Origin: Nitrospiraceae bacterium
GTDB taxonomy: Bacteria; Nitrospirota; Thermodesulfovibrionia; UBA6902
Direction: 5' to 3'
Assembly (NCBI GenBank): GCA_020356065.1
Contig: CP070632.1
Coordinates: forward strand, 1,398,357-1,444,108
DNA length: 45,752 nt
In this document: positions 8,453-16,778 of the stretch, one piece after another
Position numbering within the stretch: position 1 is the first letter of the stretch
Layout of the letters: every line of letters begins with the position of its first letter
Made by a program: the position numbers and the translations under genes
The notes under the pieces: generated by a model
What the model saw: only the letters and a program-made list of their open reading frames with translations
Database searches by the model: none
Told to the model about the DNA's origin: nothing

Positions 8453-9493
8453 GGGGTCAGGCTTGATAATTGAGATTCTTTAATAATTTGATCACCACCT
8501 CCATGTCCTCTTTTAATATTTTTCTAAACTTAAGAGATGTAGATATTATTGCGGGGTCTCTCCTTATATATGCAGCTATTTCTTTTCCCTGGTAACCATA
8601 TTCCCTTGCTACAAGAATATATAGTTTCCTGGCCAATGTAATATGTTTTATCTTATTGTGTTTTCGTATTTGCTTAAGCTTGACTCCTTATACCGTTTCA
8701 ATGCCCCTTGCAATTTCCCTCAACGTATACTCTTTTCCCTTTTTCTCATTTTCAATCTCTCCATCATACTTCTCCAGTACGCTGTCGAGAAATTCTTCAC
8801 TGCCCAGTACTCTCTGGTCAATGGTTGAATAAACGTCGTTTCTCTTTATAACAGTTCCATCTCTCATGAAGTCCTTATAAAGTTTCCTTGATGTCACCTT
8901 ATCTTCTGAAAATATCCTTAGAACAGGGGCTGTATCAACAATGCCGTTCTTTTCTTCTTCATCGGCGTAATACTTGTGACTGCTCCATTTGTAATCCTGC
9001 ACTGCCTTGACCATCTTTGCCCTTACGGGGTTCAAGTGTATATATTTAATGAGTGTAAGCAAATAAGTATCCCTTTCGCATAGAATAGCCTTATATCTGC
9101 CCTGAAACAGATGACCCACTGTTTTATACCTTCGGTTGAAATACATCGTATAGCGCTGGTTTATTCGCTGTGTTTTTGAAAGAGGGGTCTTTGCCGTTTC
9201 CATTAACAGGTGTATATGATTGCTCATCAGTGCATAACTGTAAATATGGAAATGATGTCGCCTTTTATAATCAGAGAGTATCTCAAGATATTTCATGAAG
9301 TCTTTGTTATCCCTGAATATCGTTTCTCTATGATTGCCCCGTGTTATTACGTGATAGAAAGCGCCTTCGTACTCTATTCTCGGTTTCCTCGCCATGTCCC
9401 CACATTTTTCAGCTAATTAGAGATATGATAGCTTACATTCAGTTTATACACTTATTCAAGTTGGTACATTCCTCAATTCTCAAGCCTGACCCC
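8453..9493 (-). mobile_element. IS200/REP-type element with 22-bp inverted ends
   Basis: The left end 8453-8474 begins GGGGTCAGGCTTGA and the right end 9472-9493 is its inverted copy, with 21 of 22 bases identical (a single T/G difference at position 15). The ends bracket the Y1 transposase ORF, whose restored stop lies inside the left end. No target duplication is expected for HUH transposases, and none is seen. Confidence 0.8.
8457..9395 (-). pseudogene. REP-associated tyrosine (Y1/HUH) transposase, interrupted by TAA
   Basis: The ORF from 9395 starts MARKPRIEYEGAFYHVITRG, the standard start of RAYT/Y1_Tnp proteins, and has the HUH motif in ALMSNHIHLLME, followed by INQRYTMYFNRRY with the candidate catalytic tyrosines. 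It meets a TAA at 8688-8690 after 235 residues. The same frame then continues without interruption for another 76 codons to a TGA at 8457, encoding a helical DNA-binding tail (LARKLYILVAREYGYQGKEI, AAYIRRDPAIIS) like the DnaA-C-type domain found at the end of many such transposases. The element therefore looks inactivated by a single nonsense mutation, unless the two parts work as separate polypeptides. TAA rules out selenocysteine. Confidence 0.8.
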
Positions 9494-9615
9494 ATTCTCC
9501 AAGTCACAACGTCTCAAATAGTCAATGTGATGGAAAATTGAATGTTCTGTGATATTTTCGTGAATTCTTAGTGGTATCTTTATTTTATCCAAACAAAGAA
9601 AGGAGGTGAATAAGG

Positions 9616-10074
9616 ATGAAGAATCAACTGTACATAGTCATCCTGACAATACTGGTTGTCTTAACGGGAACTACTGCCCTGTATGCAGGAGGTGCAACGC
9701 GTGTCGCTGAGGCAATATGGGCAAACGACAATCTGTACGATACCATCGTAACTCCAACTACATTTGTTGCTCCAGCAGAACATTCTACAGACAGGATCTA
9801 CAGTTTTATGATGAGCGGCCTTTCCGGGCAGCGATCGGTAGCTGAGAGCGCACCCGGAGATCAGGATTATAATGGAGGGCGTTGGGACTTACAAATGGTA
9901 GTTTTCACAGCGCAGGGCATTAATGCTCATGATCCTGACGGCGATGGTTTTGTGAATTTTGAATTGACAAATTCGGAGGATGTACTGGCACACGAGCAAC
10001 TGGGACACATTATTATCAATGAAGCAAACTTCTACTTTGAATGCCCGCTTCTACCACGGCGTGGCAACCGCTAG
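9616..10074 (+). CDS. Exported hypothetical protein with Ca-loop-like motif
   Basis: 152 residues behind a strong AAAGGAGGTGAAT ribosome site. A clear signal peptide (residues 1-24, ending ALYAGG) points to the periplasm or outside. The mature part includes DPDGDGFVNF (about 112-121), which resembles a calcium-binding EF-hand or dockerin-type loop, and ends in FECPLLPRRGNR. I do not recognise the family. It is a single gene between the transposon and the cassette cluster, transcribed opposite to the cassette genes. The preceding 120 bp likely holds its promoter, but no clear boxes stand out. Confidence 0.75.
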   Translation: MKNQLYIVILTILVVLTGTTALYAGGATRVAEAIWANDNLYDTIVTPTTFVAPAEHSTDRIYSFMMSGLSGQRSVAESAPGDQDYNGGRWDLQMVVFTAQGINAHDPDGDGFVNFELTNSEDVLAHEQLGHIIINEANFYFECPLLPRRGNR

Positions 10075-10176
10075 GATTTATTCTCGACTGGGTCGGCAGT
10101 TACTTCACTGTCCGGCCCGGATGAGAATACTGATTTAAAATTTAAAGACGTTTTTAACTTTATTCATTAATTTGAC

Positions 10177-10307
10177 AGATAACGTGCCGGTGACTGACGA
10201 GGGCCTGTAGGATATCGGCCTGCTGAAAAAACATTTTGCAAACTGAAGTCAAATACACTCCAAAAAGTCACCGCTGGTCCTTGTTCAAGTCCACTGCATG
10301 GTTATAT
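10177..10307 (-). repeat. attC-like recombination site 2 (after polyferredoxin gene)
   Basis: On the minus strand it begins ATATAAC two bases after the polyferredoxin stop and ends GTTATCT. Arms GGTGACT (10189-10195) and AGTCACC (10266-10272) pair. It shares with site 1 the spacing TAAC-N9-ACTGAYGAG on one side and GTTCAAGT on the other, and with site 3 TCACCGCTG. Confidence 0.55.
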
Positions 10308-10308
10308 C

Positions 10309-11031
10309 TTATTTGTATCTCAATAATATCGCGCTTTGACTGCATCCATCTGCACATGTTCCACACAGGATACATTCTGCATTCTCCATCTGGCTTTGAC
10401 TCACCATTTCTTCAACCGGGAGACTCATAGGACAGTTATGAGAGCAGGTATGGCAGTGTATGCATGCTTCACGGTCAGCCACTAACCTAAGGGAAGCCCA
10501 CTGAAATATATTTCTTATTTTTCTGCCAAGAATCATAAATGGAGCCATCCAGCATAAATGATGGCAAAAAGATCTTTTACCAATAATGAACGCTGGCAGA
10601 ACTATGAGGACGATTAGAACGATGAAATATGTTACGAGAGCATTGACATTGCCGATGGACAGTCCATAAATTGTTTCGTAAAAAAAATCTATTTTCTTAT
10701 ATCCGCCAGCCTTCACCGCATGATAAATTATTAAGGCAATCCACGGACACCAGATAACCCATTTTATGTGATCGCCTCCTTGAACTTTCTTATCGCGAGC
10801 CATAACCATACTCTCTTGACAACCAGCACCTGGGCATACCCATCCACAATAAGCACGGCCGACTGATAGAGAACTCAAAAATAATAAAGTAAAAATTACA
10901 AAGCTTCCATTAATAATGCCTTGTGAGCTTGATTGGACTATGAGAACCGGGGAGAGATAATAGAATATAGCCGGGAATAGAAAAAAAGTCGATAGAATTA
11001 TGCCTTTTCGTACTTTCTGCCTTTTTTTCAT
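10309..11031 (-). CDS. Membrane polyferredoxin (NapH/CcoG-like 4Fe-4S protein)
   Basis: 240 residues with four or five transmembrane helices, two polyferredoxin-type membrane motifs (CGWVCPGAGC near 82-91 and CHHLCW near 176-181, typical of NapH/RdxA-like proteins) and two C-terminal 4Fe-4S motifs (CIHCHTCSHNCP and CILCGTCADGC). It would pass electrons between the quinone pool and a periplasmic or cytoplasmic partner, but no partner gene is nearby. The TAA stop at 10309 is followed almost immediately by an attC-like site, and another ends 25 nt before the ATG, so this looks like a cassette gene. That is unusual cargo, since most cassette products are small soluble proteins. Confidence 0.85.
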   Translation of the reverse strand: MKKRQKVRKGIILSTFFLFPAIFYYLSPVLIVQSSSQGIINGSFVIFTLLFLSSLSVGRAYCGWVCPGAGCQESMVMARDKKVQGGDHIKWVIWCPWIALIIYHAVKAGGYKKIDFFYETIYGLSIGNVNALVTYFIVLIVLIVLPAFIIGKRSFCHHLCWMAPFMILGRKIRNIFQWASLRLVADREACIHCHTCSHNCPMSLPVEEMVSQSQMENAECILCGTCADGCSQSAILLRYK

Positions 11032-11055
11032 GATCTGTTCAATTAATCACTTGAA

Positions 11056-11203
11056 ATCTAACAGGGAGCTCACTGATGAGTGCCGCTAAAGCACGTCAGC
11101 ACATCCCCAAACTAATTTGCATAACTCAAAACATTGCGTGCTCAACAAGCCCCAAGCGGCACTCGTTCAAGTGCAGCGACTGGGTTCGGCGAAGCCGTTA
11201 TAA
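11056..11203 (-). repeat. attC-like recombination site 1 (after DUF3592 gene)
   Basis: Minus strand: TTATAAC 11 nt after the DUF3592 stop, ending GTTAGAT. Nested arms pair: CACTTGAA (11048-11055) with TTCAAGTG (11166-11173), GAGTGCCGCT (11078-11087) with AGCGGCACTC (11155-11164), AGCACG (11090-11095) with CGTGCT (11137-11142). Bulges are asymmetric, as in attC sites. Confidence 0.6.
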
Positions 11204-11213
11204 TTTTACTTAC

Positions 11214-11669
11214 TCAAGGTACTTTCAGAAATCCGGTCATAAGCTGAACAATTCCTGCGATAATGGGTATGCAACTTACCGCAAGCGAAAGCAGCGTGCC
11301 TTTCGCTGTGCCTGGTTCCAGAACTGACTCCTCCGCATTGCGAGGGTTGTAATATACGGTTACTTTTTTGCCTTTCTTATAATTATCCACAACTCGCTGA
11401 GATGCCTCCCTTGAACCTGACATATGAACGTTTCCCCAAAAAATGCGATCACTCTTATAGGTTTCCCCCAGTATAGAATACTCATAATGAACAATGGGGC
11501 ACGTTCCACGACCTTTCCGAACGGATGATTCGTAAACATAGGACATGGTAATAATGCCTGTGGTCATAGTCCAGTCTTCTGATTTGCGGCCTTTCCTCAG
11601 GCTATATAGCGACCAAAATAACCATATGGACCCAGCAAAAATGAGTGCAACTCCAAAAAATGTTTCCAT
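11214..11669 (-). CDS. DUF3592 domain membrane protein
   Basis: 151 residues, with a transmembrane helix at each end (about 4-22 and 127-147) and a central soluble region. The central region carries the DUF3592 features: W-T-x-TGIIT near the start, Y-E-Y-S-I-x-G-x-x-Y-x-S in the middle and KKVTVYYNPRNAEESVLEPG toward the end. Function of the family is unknown. It begins 47 nt after the attC-like site 3 boundary and stops 11 nt before site 1, so it has the compact gene-plus-attC layout of an integron cassette. DUF3592 genes are, from memory, common cargo in environmental cassettes; that recollection is not checked here. Confidence 0.85.
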   Translation of the reverse strand: METFFGVALIFAGSIWLFWSLYSLRKGRKSEDWTMTTGIITMSYVYESSVRKGRGTCPIVHYEYSILGETYKSDRIFWGNVHMSGSREASQRVVDNYKKGKKVTVYYNPRNAEESVLEPGTAKGTLLSLAVSCIPIIAGIVQLMTGFLKVP

Positions 11670-11715
11670 TATGAGAACCTTATTTCGTCATAAGAGGTCA
11701 TGAATATTCTTAATC

Positions 11716-11838
11716 TCAGAACGCTGAAACTACCGCTGCATGACATGTAGTGTATAATCATGCATGGCGATCGTTTGCATCATGCAAACTATTTAAAGTC
11801 AATTTCTCACCGCTGTCATGCATTCGAGTGCGTTGACT
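11716..11838 (-). repeat. attC-like recombination site 3 (after 11838-12253 gene)
   Basis: Minus strand: AGTCAAC directly at the restored stop, ending GTTCTGA. The arms AACGC plus TGCATGACA (11721-11745) pair with TGTCATGCA plus GCGTT (11815-11834). An apical palindrome GTTTGCAT-C-ATGCAAAC sits at 11773-11789. Confidence 0.55.
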
Positions 11839-12253
11839 TAGACTTTTTGATCATACTCTACCAATAGTTTTGCAATATACACTGCAAGCTGCCAGCCTAG
11901 AAACGACATCACTCCTGCAATAGTACAAGATATCCAATAATATATTTTTCACTTTTTATAAACGGGAGGCCTCTAAATTCATATTGCCAGAATACAGCTA
12001 TTAAATATCTCCAAATCGCCACTGAGCTAAACGCAATGATACTGCCTATGATCCAGTGATCTGATTTATTAAATAAGAATTGGAATGCAGCAAGGATTAG
12101 AATCCAACTCAAATATGTAAACCATGAAGGAACAAATTTGAGTGCCATCCTATCAACTGACAGTATCCAACCATATTCTGTATCTTTCTTTTTAAGATCA
12201 ACTATGATGGGCTCAGGTTCTTTAGGATGCCTTTTCTTATGTGATTTATTCAT
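11838..12253 (-). pseudogene. Small membrane protein, probably frameshifted near 11915
   Basis: The ATG at 12253 opens a 114-codon frame with two or three hydrophobic helices (PSWFTYLSWILILAAF, WIIGSIIAFSSVAIW) that stops at a TGA at 11909. Shifting frame just before that stop gives a continuous hydrophobic extension, AGVMSFLGWQLAVYIAKLL followed by VEYDQKV, ending at TAA 11838. The extension completes a further membrane helix, and its stop abuts the attC-like site, as expected for a cassette gene. I therefore favour a single-base frameshift (mutation or assembly error) over a natural stop at 11909. The family is not recognised. Upstream, ATCTAAC at 12266-12272 matches the cassette boundary of site 1. 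Confidence 0.55.
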
Positions 12254-12563
12254 TATTTATTTCTGTATCTAACAGTATATTGTATCGAAACGGCCATTAT
12301 TCATTACCAATCCGTCAGTATAGTACAGTAATTAATGCTGCAGTATAGTTTTTGTACTTATTCTTAAGTTAATTGTATGTATTATGAGTTTGGCAGTATT
12401 CCCCTTGTTTTCAGCGCCCATAGTGGAGTGTTTTAACTTCCTGCTCGATTTTCAAGATATTAAACCACTACCTGTTAAAAAATCAATAATACTCTGCTAT
12501 TATGCAGAGGCCCTTAACAACTTAATCGGGGACAGGAAGTAGATAATCAATAAGGGGGACTCT

Positions 12564-12686
12564 ATGAAGCAACAATCCAAAGGAGACAGCTATGTATTTT
12601 CGAATGTACAGAAGGTTTTCTCGGCATTGCACACTCAAGCAGTGAAGAATGGCATATCTGATAAAAAATGCTCACTGGCATGTTAA
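12564..12686 (+). CDS. Possible 40-residue small protein
   Basis: ATG at 12564 follows AAGGGGG by about 6 nt and opens a 40-codon frame ending in TAA. The product is polar and basic and ends KKCSLAC, with its only two cysteines in the last five residues. There is no signal peptide or membrane helix. A second ATG at 12592 in another frame also follows a GGAG sequence. The function is unknown and the frame may be fortuitous; the good ribosome site is the main support. Confidence 0.3.
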   Translation: MKQQSKGDSYVFSNVQKVFSALHTQAVKNGISDKKCSLAC

Positions 12687-13011
12687 CTGGGCACGACAGT
12701 TCTTGCAATATGTAAAAGGAAATTGTTTAATCAATGTTCAATAACGGATATGACTTCCTTTATTTCTCACCTGCAGTGTAAAAAAACAGTGGCCCCGTGA
12801 CAGTTAAGGTGAAAGATGTTCTCCTCATTATATTTAAGAATTTGCTTCATATGCAGAAGGCATGTGAAATAGAGAAATTGCCTGCAGATAAAAACAATCA
12901 TACCATCAATACTCCAAAACAGATTGCAGAACGTCGTCTCTCTGACGGGCATTTTGAACATCCAGGGAACCGGCGTCTTCTCTCTACTTGCAAAGAGTAT
13001 TCGAAAGGATA

Positions 13012-13050
13012 AAGGATGGATTCCGGCTTAAAGATTGCCGGAATGACGGT
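13012..13050. repeat. Interspersed hairpin repeat
   Basis: ATTCCGGC (13020-13027) and GCCGGAAT (13037-13044) form a perfect 8-bp stem around TTAAAGATT, followed by GACGG. The shape, GGATTC-stem-GAATGACGG, resembles dispersed intergenic repeats seen in many environmental bacteria. A single copy in this window. Confidence 0.5.
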
Positions 13051-13193
13051 GAGGAGACACTGGCCATTCATTCTTTGTAGAACTTCGGAGAATGGAAGAC
13101 GGTATAAAAGGAGACCACACCTTGACTTACATGATACGTCTTATCTAAAATTTCCATGTCTTAAAAAATCACCCTTACCTTAATTAATACATC

Positions 13194-13988
13194 ATGAGCA
13201 TACTTGATCAAATTCTTGATAACAAAAGAAGAGAGCTGGCGAATGCAAAAAGGAACGTTCCTCTTACTGACCTGAAAGCCAGAACAGAAGATATGGACCC
13301 TGTCAGGTCGTTCAGGTCTGCGATTAAAAGGGACAATGGAGGGCCTGTCAAATTAATAGCTGAACTGAAAAAGGCATCACCGTCAAAAGGTCTGATAAGA
13401 GAAGACTTTAAACTCCCGGACATAATTTCCGTATATGACAGAAAACAGGTTTCTGCCATATCCGTTCTCACCGAAGAGCGCTACTTTGCAGGCAGCCTCA
13501 AGAACCTGCAGGAGACAAGAAAGAGAACAGAGAAGCCCCTGCTCAGAAAAGACTTTATATTTGATCCGTATCAGGTATACGAAGCAAGGGCAAACGGTGC
13601 TGACGCAGTGCTGTTGATAGCCGCGTCCCTTGAAAAGTCACAGATATCTGATCTCTATGGCCTGGCCAAAGAACTGTCACTTGACTGTCTCATTGAAGTG
13701 CATAACCTCAAGGAATTGGATGTAACTCTTGACTGCGGGGCAGAGATAGTCGGGATAAATAACAGAAACCTCAAGACCCTTGAGATCAGCCTGAACATGA
13801 CGTTTGAAATGCTTAAAGACATCCCTGAAGACCGGACTGTAGTAAGTGAAAGCGGCATAAATTCCAGAGAACATGTTGAATCAATAGAAGCATCACGGAC
13901 AGATGCCATTCTTGTGGGAACTGCCATTATGAAATCTGAAGACATCGGGGCAAAGATAGACGAGTTAATGGGGATTGGAACTGACTAG
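13194..13988 (+). CDS. trpC: Indole-3-glycerol phosphate synthase
   Basis: 264 residues, the usual length for a stand-alone TrpC (TIM barrel), which makes indole-3-glycerol phosphate from CdRP in tryptophan synthesis. Diagnostic segments are present in order: LIAELKKASPSKGLIREDF (about 53-71, with the catalytic Lys and the KxSPS phosphate motif), PLLRKDFIFDPYQVYEARA (about 109-127), LIEVHNLKEL, the IVGINNRNLKTLE strand and VVSESGI. The other trp genes are not in the window, so the pathway is split. The ATG at 13194 has no strong ribosome site. Cytoplasmic. Confidence 0.95.
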   Translation: MSILDQILDNKRRELANAKRNVPLTDLKARTEDMDPVRSFRSAIKRDNGGPVKLIAELKKASPSKGLIREDFKLPDIISVYDRKQVSAISVLTEERYFAGSLKNLQETRKRTEKPLLRKDFIFDPYQVYEARANGADAVLLIAASLEKSQISDLYGLAKELSLDCLIEVHNLKELDVTLDCGAEIVGINNRNLKTLEISLNMTFEMLKDIPEDRTVVSESGINSREHVESIEASRTDAILVGTAIMKSEDIGAKIDELMGIGTD

Positions 13989-14014
13989 GTTCAAGATTTA
14001 AAGTGAAACAGAAA

Positions 14015-14070
14015 AGAAATTATTCGTTATTCGATACCCCTGACTTGATACTGCTTCCCTGTAACTTCCT
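14015..14070. repeat. Degenerate tandem heptamers between trpC and argB
   Basis: Units TTCGTTA, TTCGATA, CCCCTGA, CTTGATA and CTGCTTC follow at 7-nt spacing in the trpC-argB gap. It is weaker than the copies in the bat operon. Confidence 0.45.
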
Positions 14071-14122
14071 ACTTATATTTATGTTTAATCATGTATAATT
14101 GAATCTGAAACTGGATACGTAT

Positions 14123-15004
14123 ATGAAAACGAATATTGAAAAAGCCGGCATTCTCATTGAGTCTTTGCCATACATACGCAAGTTCTCCGGAAAGACGTTT
14201 GTCATCAAATATGGCGGCGCTGCCATGGTTGATGAGAAGTTGAAGGACGCTTTTGCACAGGACATTGTACTGCTGAATTTTATAGGCATCAAACCTGTCA
14301 TCGTTCACGGCGGAGGTCCGAAGATAAACAGCATAATGGAAAAAATGGGCAAGACGCCCACGTTTGTTCAGGGCCAGAGGATCACTGACGAGGAAACTGT
14401 TGACATCGTGGAAATGGTACTGGGCGGACTCATCAATAAACAGATAGTCTCACTCATTAACAGCCATGGCGGACTGGCCATAGGGCTGAGCGGCAAGGAT
14501 GGAAACCTGATTAAGGCAAAGAAAAAAGTAATCCGTAAACTCTCACCCGAAACCGGCGTTCCTGAAATTATCGATCTTGGCCTTGTTGGTGAAGTTGAGA
14601 AGATAAACCCGAAGATCCTGGACACCATAGATGAAAGCGGGTTTATTCCTGTCATCGCCCCGATAAGCGCAGGCACAAATACAGAGACGTTAAATATTAA
14701 TGCTGATTATGTTGCCGGTGAAATAGCATCTGCCCTGAAGGCTGAAAAACTGATTCTTCTTACAGACACAGAAGGGATACTCGATAAGAAGAACAAATTA
14801 ATATCAACAATGAATTCAAGGAAAATAAAGTCCCTTGTTTCAAAAGGCACCATTTCAGGTGGGATGCTGCCAAAAGTCCAAGCGTGTCAGAACGCTATCA
14901 GCAACAATGTCGGTAAGACCCACATAATAGACGGACGCACTCCCCATGCCCTTCTGCTTGAAATCTTTACCGAAGAAGGTATCGGTACGGAGATAATTAA
15001 ATAA
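14123..15004 (+). CDS. argB: Acetylglutamate kinase
   Basis: 293 residues from the ATG at 14123; a TTG 24 nt earlier extends the frame but overlaps a consensus TATAAT (14094-14099) that could be the -10 box, so the ATG is preferred. The product phosphorylates N-acetylglutamate, the second step of arginine synthesis. Seen directly: ESLPYIRKFSGKTFVIKYGG with the nucleotide-binding Lys, VIVHGGGPKINSIMEKMG, the substrate loop NINADYVAGEIASALKAEKL and LLTDTEGIL, with the ending GISGGM-type motif SGGMLPKVQACQNAI. It is a typical cyclic ArgB without fusion. Other arginine genes are not nearby. Confidence 0.95.
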   Translation: MKTNIEKAGILIESLPYIRKFSGKTFVIKYGGAAMVDEKLKDAFAQDIVLLNFIGIKPVIVHGGGPKINSIMEKMGKTPTFVQGQRITDEETVDIVEMVLGGLINKQIVSLINSHGGLAIGLSGKDGNLIKAKKKVIRKLSPETGVPEIIDLGLVGEVEKINPKILDTIDESGFIPVIAPISAGTNTETLNINADYVAGEIASALKAEKLILLTDTEGILDKKNKLISTMNSRKIKSLVSKGTISGGMLPKVQACQNAISNNVGKTHIIDGRTPHALLLEIFTEEGIGTEIIK

Positions 15005-15188
15005 GCATCTCGTGCTATCGTTCCGGTTTCATACTCATTAATCCCCCTTCAAGATCAAACATTTGTTATGTTGTTACACCATAACATACAGGATGAAAAT
15101 TATTATCTTAAAATATATTGCCTGTATGACAATTATCATGGTAACACTCTGCTGTACGTATTATTGACATATATGGAGAAAAAACGAG

Positions 15189-16177
15189 ATGATTTCAGGG
15201 ATGATGCATAAAATTTTAATTGTTGCAGCTTTTCTTGCGCTTTTCAGATGCGCTCATCATATGAAATTGGCTGAAGAGCCAGTCAGGACTATTTACATGG
15301 TTGAAAGCACAGACAATGACCCTGTATCGCAGCATGCTCCGGTATTCATGACATATAACCATCAAGAGAAGCATAACCGTATCGGAAGACCTTCGGCTGT
15401 GCATAAAGAAAATGGCGATGAGAAAATCTTCATAGATGTTGATGACCCCATCATGTACTTCATGGTCAGAAATTTCACGACAGAGAAGGATTCTTACACA
15501 AATTATATTTACCGTGTCCACTTTCCCGGTGTTCCCTTCAGCCTGATCCCTTATCACCTGACTGCCGGTAAAAATACCGGCCTTATTACCGTTGTTACCG
15601 TGGATTCCGAAAACAGAACGGTTCTAATTACTACCGTTCATACATGCGGCTGTTATCTCGCAGTTATTCCGACAACTAACCTGTCAGACGATGCATTCCC
15701 TGATACCTGGACAGGGAAGAAGTTAAAAGTATACGGTGAAAGACTGCCGCCCAGACTTGAATATACTGATATTACCCGTCACAGGCTGCTCATTCACCTA
15801 CGTCCGGAAGTACACAGGGTTATGGACCTGCATGTTATTGAAGATCAGAATATTGCCATGAACGACAGGCTCATCAGCATCGATACTCGTTTGGCTCATA
15901 TGGATGATTTAATGAAAATCCCGATTGACGGCAGCTTCACAAGTTTCTATTATTCTGAGGGGCCCATGAAAGGATTTGTCAAGGGATCCGTAAAAGTATG
16001 GGAATCCCTTTTTCTCAGTCTGATCAGCCTTGATTTATTTGTGGGCACAGATAAGATATACGTGATCCGGCTATCACCGGCAATACTTTCTATACAAGTC
16101 TGAAACCCTGGAACCGGACCAGGTTGGAGATGTGGGATTTCAAGAGATTCCTTGAATTCCGGGGATGGAAATTGTAA
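15189..16177 (+). pseudogene. Exported hypothetical protein, frameshifted near its C-terminus
   Basis: The first frame runs 304 codons to a TGA at 16101-16103. It starts with a signal peptide (HKILIVAAFLALFRC, a weak lipobox) and contains long conserved-looking stretches (FVRNFTTEKDSYTNYIYRVHFP-like region near 97-118, then FTSFYYSEGPMKGFVKG near 255-271). After GTDKIY near 16058 the frame turns into non-descript sequence, while the neighbouring frame reads GDPAITGNTFYTSLKPWNR and continues to an aromatic-rich end (MWDFKRFLEFRGWKL) with TAA at 16175-16177. Loss of one base (GGT to GT) explains this. The restored protein would be about 329 residues, probably in the envelope, of unknown function. 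Confidence 0.65.
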
Positions 16178-16258
16178 GTAGTTATTTTGAAAATATGATA
16201 ATCTGATAGTACCAGGTATTTAAATTCAGGAATATAAACATTACTTGGAGACGTGTAT

Positions 16259-16552
16259 ATGAAAAAAATAATTGTCGTAATTATCCTTACCATTTGTCTT
16301 ACTCCACTCAGTTTTTCTCTTGCATTGCATGACGATGAATCAGTCGGAAAGGGTGGAGCCTGGAAAAGCAATGATGTTTCGTCAGATCCAACTGCTTCAG
16401 AAAACAGTGAAAAATCTATCGATGATAAAATAGATAAGGCTTTTCAAAAATCCGATATTATAATTCCATCGATCGATAAGGAATCAGATGATCTGGATTC
16501 CGACAGCGAACAAAGCGGAGAGACAGCAAATCCAGACTCACAGGATCAATAA
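16259..16552 (+). CDS. Small acidic exported protein
   Basis: 97 residues from ATG 16259, which sits 8 nt after GGAG; a GTG at 16253 is only 2 nt from it and less likely. A good signal peptide (KKIIVVIILTICLTPLSFSLA) precedes a short mature chain very rich in Asp, Glu and Ser, predicted disordered, with no Cys. The family is unknown. Composition suggests a secreted or periplasmic cation-binding or spacer peptide, but that is only an inference. Confidence 0.6.
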   Translation: MKKIIVVIILTICLTPLSFSLALHDDESVGKGGAWKSNDVSSDPTASENSEKSIDDKIDKAFQKSDIIIPSIDKESDDLDSDSEQSGETANPDSQDQ

Positions 16553-16692
16553 CACAACATAATCTGCGATTAATCCCGCCGGGTCAAAAAGGGAATATTT
16601 TACATCCTGTACGTTAATTTCTTATATTATTTAATATGTTAACCAAAACTCGCCAATATTGCCTTTATTGATAACAAATGAATCATTAAATT

Positions 16693-16708
16693 TGTGATGT
16701 ACGTCACA
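16693..16708 (+). promoter_or_regulatory. Crp/Fnr-family operator (TGTGA-N6-TCACA)
   Basis: A perfect dyad TGTGATGTACGTCACA stands about 70 bp before the DUF6982-type gene. Its centre (16700.5) is about 42 bp before a start point inferred from an AATAAT (16731-16736), the usual class II activator position. HcpR-type regulators of anaerobes recognise this same half-site. Confidence 0.6.
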
Positions 16709-16778
16709 TCCTCAATTTTTTCCCATAATAAATAATAAAACAAGTAGAGAGCACTATTCGTTTATAGTGAAGTATATT

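Larger units (their letters stand above)
12254..13193. other. Gene-poor stretch before trpC
   Basis: About 940 bp without a confident gene. It holds an ATCTAACAG sequence identical to the cassette boundary of attC-like site 1 (12266-12274), a possible 40-codon ORF with a ribosome site (12564-12686), an unrecognised GTG frame at 12797-13012 whose composition does not stand out as coding, and a hairpin repeat at 13020-13044. No homolog of a known mobile element is recognisable; it may be decayed cassette or element sequence. Confidence 0.5.

Noticed and set aside
8688-8690. Selenocysteine or readthrough at the transposase stop
   Set aside because: The codon is TAA, not TGA, so a nonsense mutation is the simpler reading.
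11909-11911. Selenocysteine at the TGA of the small membrane protein
   Set aside because: In-frame continuation hits TAG after three codons; a frameshift gives a protein-like extension instead.
12797-13012. 71-codon GTG frame before trpC
   Set aside because: No ribosome site, no recognisable domain, and it ends inside the hairpin repeat; not enough support for a gene.
15058-15090. Hairpin (TGTTATG/CATAACA) after argB as a terminator
   Set aside because: It has no T-run on either strand and weak GC content.
16101-16103. Selenocysteine at the end of the 15189 gene
   Set aside because: The sequence after this TGA is not protein-like; the better continuation lies in a neighbouring frame that leaves before the TGA.
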